Assembly: GCA_031254095.1 (NCBI GenBank)
Contig: JAIRVC010000272.1
Coordinates: 1-6,370 of the forward strand
Direction: 5' to 3'
Source of the DNA: Acidobacteriota bacterium
GTDB lineage: Bacteria; Acidobacteriota; UBA6911
Length of the DNA stretch: 6,370 nucleotides
Within the stretch, counting starts at the first letter, position 1, and each line of letters opens with the position of its first letter. The position numbers and the translations under genes are program-made. The notes beneath the pieces are model-generated. The model searched no databases and was not told where the DNA came from. It saw only the letters and a program-made list of their open reading frames with translations. This document shows, piece after piece, positions 1 to 6,237 of this stretch.

Positions 1-2195
1 GAATCGCCGTTTTTGGAATAGGCCATGCCCAGGTGATAGAAATAAACCGCGTTTTCAGGATCCCGTTTTACGCAATCCTTCAGCAGGTCGATCGCGGAAC
101 TGTACGCGCCGCGCTTGTAGTAGACCAAGGCCAGCGCGTTCGCGGCTTCGGAGGAATCCGGAAGCTGTTTGCGCGCCTGCTGCGCCAACCGTTCTGCTTC
201 TTTCAGATCGCCGCCGGTTTCCGCAAGCAGGAAGGCAAGATTTTGTGCGGCCGCCGTATGACCGGGATCGTTTTTCAGCGCCGCGCGGTAGTGTTCAATC
301 GCCTTTTCGGAGTTTTTCAAATCGCCATAAATCATGCCGAGCGCCGTATGCGCCTCCGCGGATTTCGTATTCCCGGAAACAAACTTTTGAAGTTCGGCTA
401 TCGCCGCGTCATAAGACTTTTGCGCCCTGTAAAACTGCGCCAGCGCTATATGCAGCGCGGCGTTTTCAGGATCAGCGGCGATCGCTTTTTTATATTCCGC
501 TTCCGCCGCGCCGTAATCTTTCCGGCTTAAATACACCTGCCCGAGAATTTCATGTATCCGCGAAAGACCGGGATTTTGCGCCAACATCCGCGTCAGGCGC
601 TGAATCGCCGCGTCTTGCCGGTTTTGCGTTATATATAACCCCGCCAGTTCCCTCGCGGCCGACAGATTTTCCGGATCATTTTTCAGCGCGGCTTCAAACT
701 GTTTCTCGGCTGCCGCGGCGTTGCCCTGGGCCATATACAGTTTTCCAAGCTGTATCAAACCGGCAGGGTTGTCCGGATTCTTTCCCACAAAGGCCCGCAG
801 TTCCAGAGCGGCCGCCGGATAATCTTTTTTGGCGGCAAGCGCGCTTCCCAGTGTCAGGCGCGCTTCATCCAGATTATGATTCAGGCTTAACGCTCTTTTT
901 GCCAGTTGAATCGCTTCGTCGGCGTTTCCCGCTTCGAGTCTCATATTCGCCAGTAAAAGCTGCGCGCGATAATGCGTTCGATCCAAAGCGATGACGAATT
1001 CAAGTATCGCCGCGGCTTTTGAAGACTCTCCGTTCTCCAGATACGCTCTCCCAAGAAAATAATGCGCCTGCGTGGAACGGGGACGCCTTTTTGTCACAAT
1101 CTGGAGGTGCGCGGCGGCTTCGTCCCACCTGCCCTGACCAAGCAGGATGCGGCCTTTAACAGAATTGGCGGTCGCGTCCTCGGCGTCTTTTTTAATCAGT
1201 TCGTCCGCAATCTCCCCGGCTTTGTCGAAAGCGCTCTGCTCAAAGAAAACGGAAGCCAGCCGCCTTTTAAAAACGCCGTTTTCAGGATGTTCGGCGATCA
1301 TTTTTTCAAGAGTCTGTATGCTGCGGTCGATTTCTCCGGCGGCCAGGTAGAAATCCGGCAGAACAACCTGACTGGCGGGGTCTTCTTTGCTTAGTTCCAC
1401 GTATTTTTTATACTGCTCCTCGGCTTCATCCGGCCGCCCGTCGTGCAGATAGAAAAATCCGAGAGCCGACGCGACGTCACGGGACTGTGGATTGCTCTGC
1501 GCCGCCGCTTTGTACTGCTCTTCGGCCTCCGCGCTGCGGCCGCGAAGCATGTAGAAATTTCCCAACGCCAGGCGCGCTTCCGCCGAGCCGCCGTTTGAGT
1601 CAACAATTTTACGGTAAAGCTCTTCCGCTTTACCGTCGTTAAGCTGACTGGCGTCATCGCCGGTTCCGAGCCAAAAAAATGAAGACATCAACTGCGGCTC
1701 CTGCTCAAGCCCCTCGCGGATCTCCCGCATGGAATCATTTGCATGAATCATTCCGGCCCAGGAATTCGCCAGCAGAATCCGCGCCGCGATATCGTCCGGA
1801 GTTTTGTCGAGAATCAGCTCCGCCTTTTCCCTCGCTTCGCCGTATTTACGCTGCAGCAAAAGCAAATTGCCGATTCTGAGCTGGGCGCCCATGTGATTCC
1901 GGTCGAGCTTTACGGCTATTTCCAATTCCTGAAAAGCATCGGGAAAGGCGCCCATCCGCATGTAAAGGAGGCCAATCTGGTATCGCGCTTCCGGATAGCG
2001 GGGGGATTTTTTTATAGCGTTCCGGAACTCGATCAGCGCCTCATTGTACCTGCCTTCCCCGGCATATTTTTTTCCGGCTTCGACATACGCCTGCGGGCTT
2101 TTTGAACAGGATTGAGACAGAAGCATGGCCGCCGCGAGCATGAAAACCACGGCGTGGCGCACAAGTTTCTTATTATTCGGCTTATTCGATAACAT
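1..2195 (-). CDS. Long TPR-repeat exported protein, probable lipoprotein (3' end beyond left edge)
   Basis: The minus-strand frame is open from an ATG at 2195 to the window edge (731 codons, no stop), so the C-terminus is missing. Residues 1-30 look like an export signal: a basic stretch (NKK...RH), a hydrophobic core (VVFMLAAAMLL), then Cys30 in an LSQSC context. That lipobox is imperfect because Ser, not Leu, sits at -3, so lipidation is likely but unproven. From residue 36 on, the protein is wall-to-wall tetratricopeptide repeats. I count 21 units of about 34 residues, with typical signatures such as ALGNFYM, ILGQVYL and ALGMIYG; residues 140-200 are the most degenerate. TPR arrays are protein-binding scaffolds. 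The lipoprotein head followed by continuous TPRs resembles the large TPR lipoproteins linked to PEP-CTERM/exosortase polysaccharide loci, but no exosortase gene is visible, so a generic envelope TPR scaffold fits equally well. It lies 66 nt downstream of uvrB. An in-frame ATG at 2216 is an alternative start. Confidence 0.9.
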   Translation of the reverse strand, partial: MLSNKPNNKKLVRHAVVFMLAAAMLLSQSCSKSPQAYVEAGKKYAGEGRYNEALIEFRNAIKKSPRYPEARYQIGLLYMRMGAFPDAFQELEIAVKLDRNHMGAQLRIGNLLLLQRKYGEAREKAELILDKTPDDIAARILLANSWAGMIHANDSMREIREGLEQEPQLMSSFFWLGTGDDASQLNDGKAEELYRKIVDSNGGSAEARLALGNFYMLRGRSAEAEEQYKAAAQSNPQSRDVASALGFFYLHDGRPDEAEEQYKKYVELSKEDPASQVVLPDFYLAAGEIDRSIQTLEKMIAEHPENGVFKRRLASVFFEQSAFDKAGEIADELIKKDAEDATANSVKGRILLGQGRWDEAAAHLQIVTKRRPRSTQAHYFLGRAYLENGESSKAAAILEFVIALDRTHYRAQLLLANMRLEAGNADEAIQLAKRALSLNHNLDEARLTLGSALAAKKDYPAAALELRAFVGKNPDNPAGLIQLGKLYMAQGNAAAAEKQFEAALKNDPENLSAARELAGLYITQNRQDAAIQRLTRMLAQNPGLSRIHEILGQVYLSRKDYGAAEAEYKKAIAADPENAALHIALAQFYRAQKSYDAAIAELQKFVSGNTKSAEAHTALGMIYGDLKNSEKAIEHYRAALKNDPGHTAAAQNLAFLLAETGGDLKEAERLAQQARKQLPDSSEAANALALVYYKRGAYSSAIDLLKDCVKRDPENAVYFYHLGMAYSKNGD

Positions 2196-2200
2196 TGGCT

Positions 2201-2205
2201 CCTCC
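2201..2205 (-). promoter_or_regulatory. Ribosome binding site deciding the TPR gene start
   Basis: The minus strand reads GGAGG followed by five nucleotides (AGCCA) and ATG at 2195, a strong site with ideal spacing. A second in-frame ATG at 2216 has its own weaker GAGG four nucleotides upstream and would add seven residues (MSHSEEP) before the signal peptide. The 2195 start is preferred because it has the better ribosome site and leaves a basic, non-acidic N-terminus ahead of the hydrophobic core. A TGA three codons upstream of 2216 rules out anything longer. Confidence 0.7.
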
Positions 2206-2261
2206 GAATGACTCATGTTTCCTCAACCCCGAACGCGAACCTAAACTACAGTTTCGCAATA

Positions 2262-4319
2262 TCAGCCCGAAAATTCCATGACCGCATTTTTAAGTTTTTT
2301 CATCCGGTCGCGCAGCGCTGCGGCTTTTTCAAACTCAAATTCCTTTGCCGCGTCACGCATCTCCTTTTCAAGACGCCGGATCTCCGCTTCCATTTCATCG
2401 GCGGAATTATAGTTATTATCCGTTTCGGCCACAGCCGGAAGCTCGTAATAATCTCCCCCGTAAATCCGCGCCATTTCAGGATCAAGCGGCTTTATGATGG
2501 ACTGCGGCGTAATGCCGTGTTCCCTGTTATAGGCTTCCTGCGCGGCGCGGCGGCGGTTGGTTTCATCAATCGCCGCTTTCATTGAGCCTGTTATGACATC
2601 GGCATAAAGAATCGCCCTGCCGTTGATGTGACGCGCCGCCCGCCCCATTGTCTGGATCAGCGATGTCGTTGAGCGCAGAAATCCTTCCTTGTCGGCGTCA
2701 AGCACCGCGACAAGCGATACCTCCGGCAGATCCAGCCCTTCACGCAACAGATTGACGCCGACGAGAACGTCGTATTCTCCGGCGCGCAGCGCCCTTAACA
2801 CTTTTATGCGGTCGAGCGTTTCAATTTCCGAATGAAGGTAGCGAACGCGTATGCCCAGCTCCGTGTAATATTCGGCCAAATCCTCCGACATGCGTTTGGT
2901 TAAGGTGGTGACAAGCACCCTTTCGCCGCGTTCCGACCTGACGCGGATTTCTTCCATCAGGTTGTCCACCTGCCTCGCTACGGGACGTATCTCGATTTCC
3001 GGATCGGTGAGCCCCGTGGGGCGAATGATCTGCTCAACCACCACGCCGGAGGCTTTCGTGAGTTCGTAAGGCCCCGGCGTCGCCGAAACGTAAACCGCAT
3101 GGTTCACGCGCTCCTCGAATTCAGGAAAATTCAGCGGGCGGTTGTCCAGCGCGGACGGCAGGCGGAATCCGTATTTAACCAGCGATTCCTTGCGCGAGCG
3201 GTCTCCGGCATACATTGAGCGCACCTGCGGAATGGTGGTGTGGCTTTCATCTACAAAAAGCATCCAGTCGCGCGGGATGTAATCAAGCAGCGTCGGCGGC
3301 GGTTCTCCCGGACTGCGTCCCGTCAGATGCCGGGAATAATTTTCAATGCCCCGGCAATATCCAAGTTCCTTCATCATATCGATATCGAACAGCGTGCGCT
3401 GACGCAGCCGCCGGGCTTCCAGTTCTTTTCCGTCAAGTTCCAGTTTTAGTTCACGGTCGTCAAGCTCTTCGCGAATCGTGTCTATCGCGCGCAGCAGGTG
3501 GTCGCGCGGCTGTACGTAGTGCGACTTGGGATAGATCGGCATCCGTTCGTGTTTTTTCAGCACGCGCCCCGTCATCGGGTCGATCTGCGCAATGCCTTCA
3601 ATTTCGTCGCCGAAAAGCTCGATGCGCACCGCGTAATCTTCGTATGAAGGAAAAACCTCCACGACATCGCCGTGCGCCCGGAAAAAACCGCGCTCAAGCG
3701 CGTAATCCTGCCGGGCGTACTGCATTTCCACCAGCCTGCCAAGAATTTCATCGCGCCGTATGTGTTGGCCTTTTTCAAGAAACAGGAGCATTCCGTAGTA
3801 GGCTTCGGGAGAACCGAGGCCGTAAATGCACGAAACGCTGGCGACAATAACGCAGTCGCGCCGCTCAAATAGCGACCGCGTGGCCGAATGCCGCAGGCGG
3901 TCGATTTCGTCGTTAATCAGCGCGTCTTTTTCAATATAGGTATCGGTCGAAGGAATGTAGGCTTCCGGCTGGTAATAGTCATAGTACGAAACGAAATATT
4001 CGACGGCGTTGTTCGGGAAAAAATTCCGGAATTCCCTGTAGAGCTGCGCCGCCAGAGTTTTGTTGTGCGCCAGCACCAGCGCAGGCCGCTGCAGCGCTTC
4101 AATGACCTTCGCCATCGTGAACGTTTTGCCCGAACCGGTTACGCCGAGCAGCACCTGATGTTTTCCGCCGTCTTTCACGCCCTGAACCAGCTGGTCAATA
4201 GCATCGGCCTGATGTTCGCTTGGCTGAAACGGCGTGCTGATTTCAAAGCGTGAAGAATGAATCAGGTCTCTGCCGTATGCGATGCCGGAATATGTGAGAT
4301 TGTTGTCGTTTTTTGCCAT
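2262..4319 (-). CDS. uvrB: UvrABC excinuclease subunit B (DNA damage verification helicase)
   Basis: UvrB receives damaged DNA from UvrA, verifies the lesion with its beta-hairpin and recruits UvrC for dual incision in cytoplasmic nucleotide excision repair. At 685 residues it is full length for the family (about 660-680). Walker A is GVTGSGKT at 59-66. The damage-probing hairpin region, including [12 protein letters not shown], lies at about 112-150. The DESH box is at 357-360, the SATP motif at 412-415, the helicase motif with QTMGRAAR at 556-563, and a C-terminal UVR domain (UvrC contact) at about 642-680. The usual GDQP near the N-terminus reads EHQA at 35-38. An N-terminal extension of about 20 residues precedes the conserved core. 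The start is well fixed, since an in-frame TGA at 4341-4343 leaves ATG 4319 as the only reasonable choice. Its ribosome site is poor: a GGGG about ten nucleotides upstream that could pair with a CCC next to the start codon. A 184-nt gap follows the upstream peptidase gene. Confidence 0.98.
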   Translation of the reverse strand: MAKNDNNLTYSGIAYGRDLIHSSRFEISTPFQPSEHQADAIDQLVQGVKDGGKHQVLLGVTGSGKTFTMAKVIEALQRPALVLAHNKTLAAQLYREFRNFFPNNAVEYFVSYYDYYQPEAYIPSTDTYIEKDALINDEIDRLRHSATRSLFERRDCVIVASVSCIYGLGSPEAYYGMLLFLEKGQHIRRDEILGRLVEMQYARQDYALERGFFRAHGDVVEVFPSYEDYAVRIELFGDEIEGIAQIDPMTGRVLKKHERMPIYPKSHYVQPRDHLLRAIDTIREELDDRELKLELDGKELEARRLRQRTLFDIDMMKELGYCRGIENYSRHLTGRSPGEPPPTLLDYIPRDWMLFVDESHTTIPQVRSMYAGDRSRKESLVKYGFRLPSALDNRPLNFPEFEERVNHAVYVSATPGPYELTKASGVVVEQIIRPTGLTDPEIEIRPVARQVDNLMEEIRVRSERGERVLVTTLTKRMSEDLAEYYTELGIRVRYLHSEIETLDRIKVLRALRAGEYDVLVGVNLLREGLDLPEVSLVAVLDADKEGFLRSTTSLIQTMGRAARHINGRAILYADVITGSMKAAIDETNRRRAAQEAYNREHGITPQSIIKPLDPEMARIYGGDYYELPAVAETDNNYNSADEMEAEIRRLEKEMRDAAKEFEFEKAAALRDRMKKLKNAVMEFSG

Positions 4320-4339
4320 TGGGATATTACCCCGGATAT

Positions 4340-4358
4340 TTCACAACGATTTCGTGAA
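4340..4358. promoter_or_regulatory. Inverted repeat upstream of uvrB, candidate operator
   Basis: Perfect 5-bp arms TTCAC (4340-4344) and GTGAA (4354-4358) flank nine nucleotides, 21 bp before the uvrB start. A related, tighter TTCAC-G-GTGAA palindrome lies at 4409-4419. GTGAACC (4354-4360) and GGTTCAC (4407-4413) can also pair with each other, which would give a leader hairpin. uvrB is a common SOS gene, so a repressor site is plausible here. I do not recognise this as any known LexA box, and arms this short can occur by chance. Confidence 0.25.
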
Positions 4359-4426
4359 CCTCTAAAAACCCCAAACTCTGCGTTGAGCGGCCGATCCAAC
4401 AAAGATGGTTCACGGTGAATTTTTTC

Positions 4427-4454
4427 TGACCACTGATCACTAACCACTGACCAC
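4427..4454. repeat. Tandem 7-bp repeat array, four units
   Basis: Four consecutive heptamers follow the pattern TRRYCAC: TGACCAC (4427-4433), TGATCAC (4434-4440), TAACCAC (4441-4447) and TGACCAC (4448-4454). On the transcribed strand they read as GTGGTCA-type units. They lie in the non-coding gap between the peptidase stop and the uvrB start. Short heptameric arrays of this kind are common intergenic repeats in several bacterial phyla. No protein or RNA function can be assigned from the sequence. Confidence 0.75.
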
Positions 4455-4481
4455 TGGCCGCCGTGAGGCGGCTAATCAGTG
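4452..4481 (-). other. GC-rich hairpin downstream of the peptidase gene
   Basis: GCCGCC (4457-4462) and GGCGGC (4467-4472) form a perfect 6-bp stem around a GTGA loop. CACTG (4452-4456) and CAGTG (4477-4481) extend it with five more pairs across a four-base bulge (TAAT). It begins 22 bp after the peptidase stop, where a terminator would sit. In the direction of transcription it is followed by the heptamer repeats rather than a run of T, so it is not a standard intrinsic terminator. It may protect the transcript end, act as a factor-dependent stop, or be one end of a REP-like element together with the adjacent repeat. Confidence 0.5.
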
Positions 4482-4503
4482 TTTCCTTGAAATTCTGAAA
4501 ATT

Positions 4504-5913
4504 CTATCCGGCGGAAAGGGCGGCTTCCACTTCTTCGATTGTTTTGGGTATGGGGGTACCCAGCAGGCGGGCGCCTTTTGACGTGACCACGACGTTGTCC
4601 TCAACGCGTATTCCGCCAAAGGAAAGCCACGCGCCGAGCTTGTCGTAATTAATGAACTCCGGAAATTTTTTTTCGTCACGCCAGCGTTCAATCAGAGCAG
4701 GAATGAAATAAACGCCCGGCTCAACCGTCAGCACAAACCCCGTTTTCAGCGGCCGATTGAGGTTCAGATAGTTCAGTCCAAACGGCCCGCGCCGCGCCGC
4801 GTTCTTTTTTTTATTGCCAATAATGCTGCCGAGGTCTTCCATATCGTGTACATCGAGTCCCAGCATATGGCCGATGCCGTGCGGCATAAAAAGAGCGTGA
4901 GCGCCCGCGTCCACGGCGTCCGAGGAATTTCCCTTCATGAGCCCGGCGCTTTTCAATCCTTCCGCCAGAACGCGGCAAGCCCCAAAATGCAAATCAATGT
5001 AAGAAACTTTTGGTTTTATCATGTCCATCGCCGCAAGCTGCGCATCCAGAACAACCCGGTAGATTTCCGCCTGACGCGGCGTAAATTTCCCGTTCACTGG
5101 ATATGTCCGGGTAATGTCCGAAGCGTAGCACATCGGCGATTCCGCGCCGGAATCGTTCAGCAGCAAACGTCCCGGTTCAAGAACATTATCGCGGGAACCG
5201 TTGTGCAGGACTTCGCCGTGGATGGTGACAATCGGGTCAAAAGCCTGATGGCGTCCGGCGGAAAGCGCGATTCCCTGTATTATGCCGGCTATGTAGCTTT
5301 CGCGCAGGCCCGGCCGCGCGGCGGCCATCGCGGCACGATGCATTTGGCCGGTTATCGAAAGCGCATCCTCGATTTCCGCGATTTCTTCCGGGGATTTGAC
5401 GCCGCGCTGATCGGCAACCTGTTCCATCAACGCAACGGAAGCGTTTCGTCCGACGCTTTCGACTCTTGTTCGCAACAGCCGGGCAATGCCAAGAGCGGAC
5501 GAATATTGATAGGGCGGCAGATAATGAATCCGCCTTCCCCGTCCGCGGATTCCGTCAATCGTTTCCTTTAGTTTCGCTATGTCCTCAACACGGCCGATTC
5601 CGGCGCCGCGCGCCATTTCTTCAGGCGGGAGCCCCGGCCCTGACCAGACGATATCGTCAATGCCGACGGCGCGGGCAAACAGAATGTCGTCGTCCGGCTC
5701 CGGAAACGAGAGCATGGCCAGGTCGGGTTCAGCCAGTCCCGTGCAGTAAAGAAAATGTGAGTTTTGCCTGAACGGATAGGCGTTATTTAAATAATTTCGC
5801 GGCTGGAGCGAATGCCCCAGCCATAGAATCACGCCGTCGCCCGCCGCGCGAATCAGGTTGCGGCGTTTGCGAAATATCTTTCGCCAGTTAGTTCCGGATA
5901 AACCTGTTTTCAC
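4504..5913 (-). CDS. pepP: M24 metallopeptidase, aminopeptidase P / Xaa-Pro dipeptidase type
   Basis: This 469-residue cytoplasmic enzyme is predicted to cleave the bond before proline at peptide N-termini, using two metal ions. Residues about 10-140 match the aminopeptidase P N-terminal domain (for example FRQNSHFLYCTG at 48-59). The pita-bread catalytic domain covers about 175-455. All five metal ligands can be placed by motif: Asp254 (NDSGAE), Asp266 (SDITRT), His349 (HGIGHMLGLDVHD), Glu398 (TVEPG) and Glu438 (IRVEDN). The supporting histidines are His237, His345 and His356. The segment between the last two glutamates (about 400-432) is longer than in E. coli PepP and resembles prolidases, so dipeptidase activity is a real alternative to aminopeptidase P. 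The start is GTG at 5913: a TGA two codons upstream blocks extension, and the N-terminal domain would be cut by later starts. No Shine-Dalgarno is visible. The gene lies 29 nt after the DUF1161 gene, probably on the same transcript. Confidence 0.93.
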   Translation of the reverse strand: MKTGLSGTNWRKIFRKRRNLIRAAGDGVILWLGHSLQPRNYLNNAYPFRQNSHFLYCTGLAEPDLAMLSFPEPDDDILFARAVGIDDIVWSGPGLPPEEMARGAGIGRVEDIAKLKETIDGIRGRGRRIHYLPPYQYSSALGIARLLRTRVESVGRNASVALMEQVADQRGVKSPEEIAEIEDALSITGQMHRAAMAAARPGLRESYIAGIIQGIALSAGRHQAFDPIVTIHGEVLHNGSRDNVLEPGRLLLNDSGAESPMCYASDITRTYPVNGKFTPRQAEIYRVVLDAQLAAMDMIKPKVSYIDLHFGACRVLAEGLKSAGLMKGNSSDAVDAGAHALFMPHGIGHMLGLDVHDMEDLGSIIGNKKKNAARRGPFGLNYLNLNRPLKTGFVLTVEPGVYFIPALIERWRDEKKFPEFINYDKLGAWLSFGGIRVEDNVVVTSKGARLLGTPIPKTIEEVEAALSAG

Positions 5914-5917
5914 AATC

Positions 5918-5934
5918 GATCACTAACCGACCAC
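5918..5934. repeat. Degenerate copy of the heptamer repeat upstream of the peptidase
   Basis: GATCACTAACCGACCAC matches GATCACTAACCACTGACCAC at 4435-4454 apart from a 3-bp deletion, and in the same orientation. It lies in the 29-nt gap between the DUF1161 stop and the GTG start of the peptidase, covering the place where a ribosome binding site would be expected. It also supplies the TGA that ends the frame upstream of that GTG. With the array at 4427-4454 it brackets the peptidase gene as imperfect direct repeats. Confidence 0.55.
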
Positions 5935-5942
5935 AAGAGGTC

Positions 5943-6188
5943 TTACGGTGTTTTCGCCGCGCCACGCGTATAAACGATTTTATCTTTGCCGGCGTTGCAT
6001 GAACCAACCACGGTTTTGTCGCCAACCTCTCCAGCCGGCACTATTTCAAGCGTGTAATTCTGAACCCCTTTTTCCCGCAATTTTACGTCGATTTCGCTCT
6101 TGAGTTCCTCGCAGGGCTTGACCTGCGCCATCGCGGGCAAACAAAACAACAGGGAAACAAACAGAAATTTTACAATTTTCATCTTCAT
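5943..6188 (-). CDS. Small exported DUF1161-family protein
   Basis: This is an 81-residue protein of unknown function. The N-terminus is a clear Sec signal peptide: a lysine-rich start (MKMKIVK), a hydrophobic core (FLFVSLLFCL) and a signal peptidase I site after Ala21 (PAMA|Q). The mature part of about 60 residues has the features I associate with DUF1161 proteins: KPCEELKSEI at 24-33, YTLEIVP at 45-51, VVGSCNAG at 60-67 and a closing KIVYTR. Its only two mature cysteines, Cys26 and Cys64, could form a disulfide in the periplasm. The start at 6188 is set by a strong GGAGG five nucleotides upstream; a second ATG at 6182 would leave 11 nucleotides. It sits between the ccmD-like gene (49 nt upstream) and the peptidase (29 nt downstream). 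The family assignment is from memory of the motif pattern. Confidence 0.85.
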   Translation of the reverse strand: MKMKIVKFLFVSLLFCLPAMAQVKPCEELKSEIDVKLREKGVQNYTLEIVPAGEVGDKTVVGSCNAGKDKIVYTRGAAKTP

Positions 6189-6193
6189 TCAGA

Positions 6194-6198
6194 CCTCC
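6194..6198 (-). promoter_or_regulatory. Ribosome binding site of the DUF1161 gene
   Basis: On the minus strand GAGGAGG ends five nucleotides before ATG 6188. It is one of the two strongest ribosome sites in the window and favours the 6188 start over the in-frame ATG at 6182. It contrasts with the peptidase gene just downstream, which has no recognisable site. Confidence 0.75.
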
Positions 6199-6237
6199 TC
6201 AAGTGGAACATATCGTTAGCAAGTATAACCCTTACGC

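Noticed and set aside
245..994. Long plus-strand open frame of 249 codons
   Set aside because: It lies wholly antisense to the TPR gene, is rich in Arg, Pro and Ser as expected from a reversed GC-rich frame, and has no recognisable domain. The minus-strand TPR frame explains this DNA.
2217..2261. Terminator between uvrB and the TPR gene
   Set aside because: Only a 5-bp AAACT/AGTTT inverted repeat with a 2-nt spacer is present, too small a loop for a hairpin and without a T-run.
3215..3850. Plus-strand open frame of 211 codons
   Set aside because: It is antisense to the core of uvrB, has a low-complexity composition and no family motifs.
4262..4447. Small minus-strand open frame across the uvrB 5' end and the upstream gap
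   Set aside because: It overlaps uvrB in another frame, begins within the heptamer repeats and shows no protein-like pattern or ribosome site.
4427..4454. CRISPR array
   Set aside because: The units are 7 bp and contiguous, with no spacers, and no cas genes are nearby.
4452..4481. Intrinsic terminator after the peptidase gene
   Set aside because: The stem is good but no T-run follows it in the direction of transcription, so it is recorded only as a hairpin.
4846..5571. Plus-strand open frame of 241 codons
   Set aside because: It is antisense to the M24 peptidase, whose catalytic motifs are intact on the minus strand. It has no recognisable domain or convincing ribosome site.
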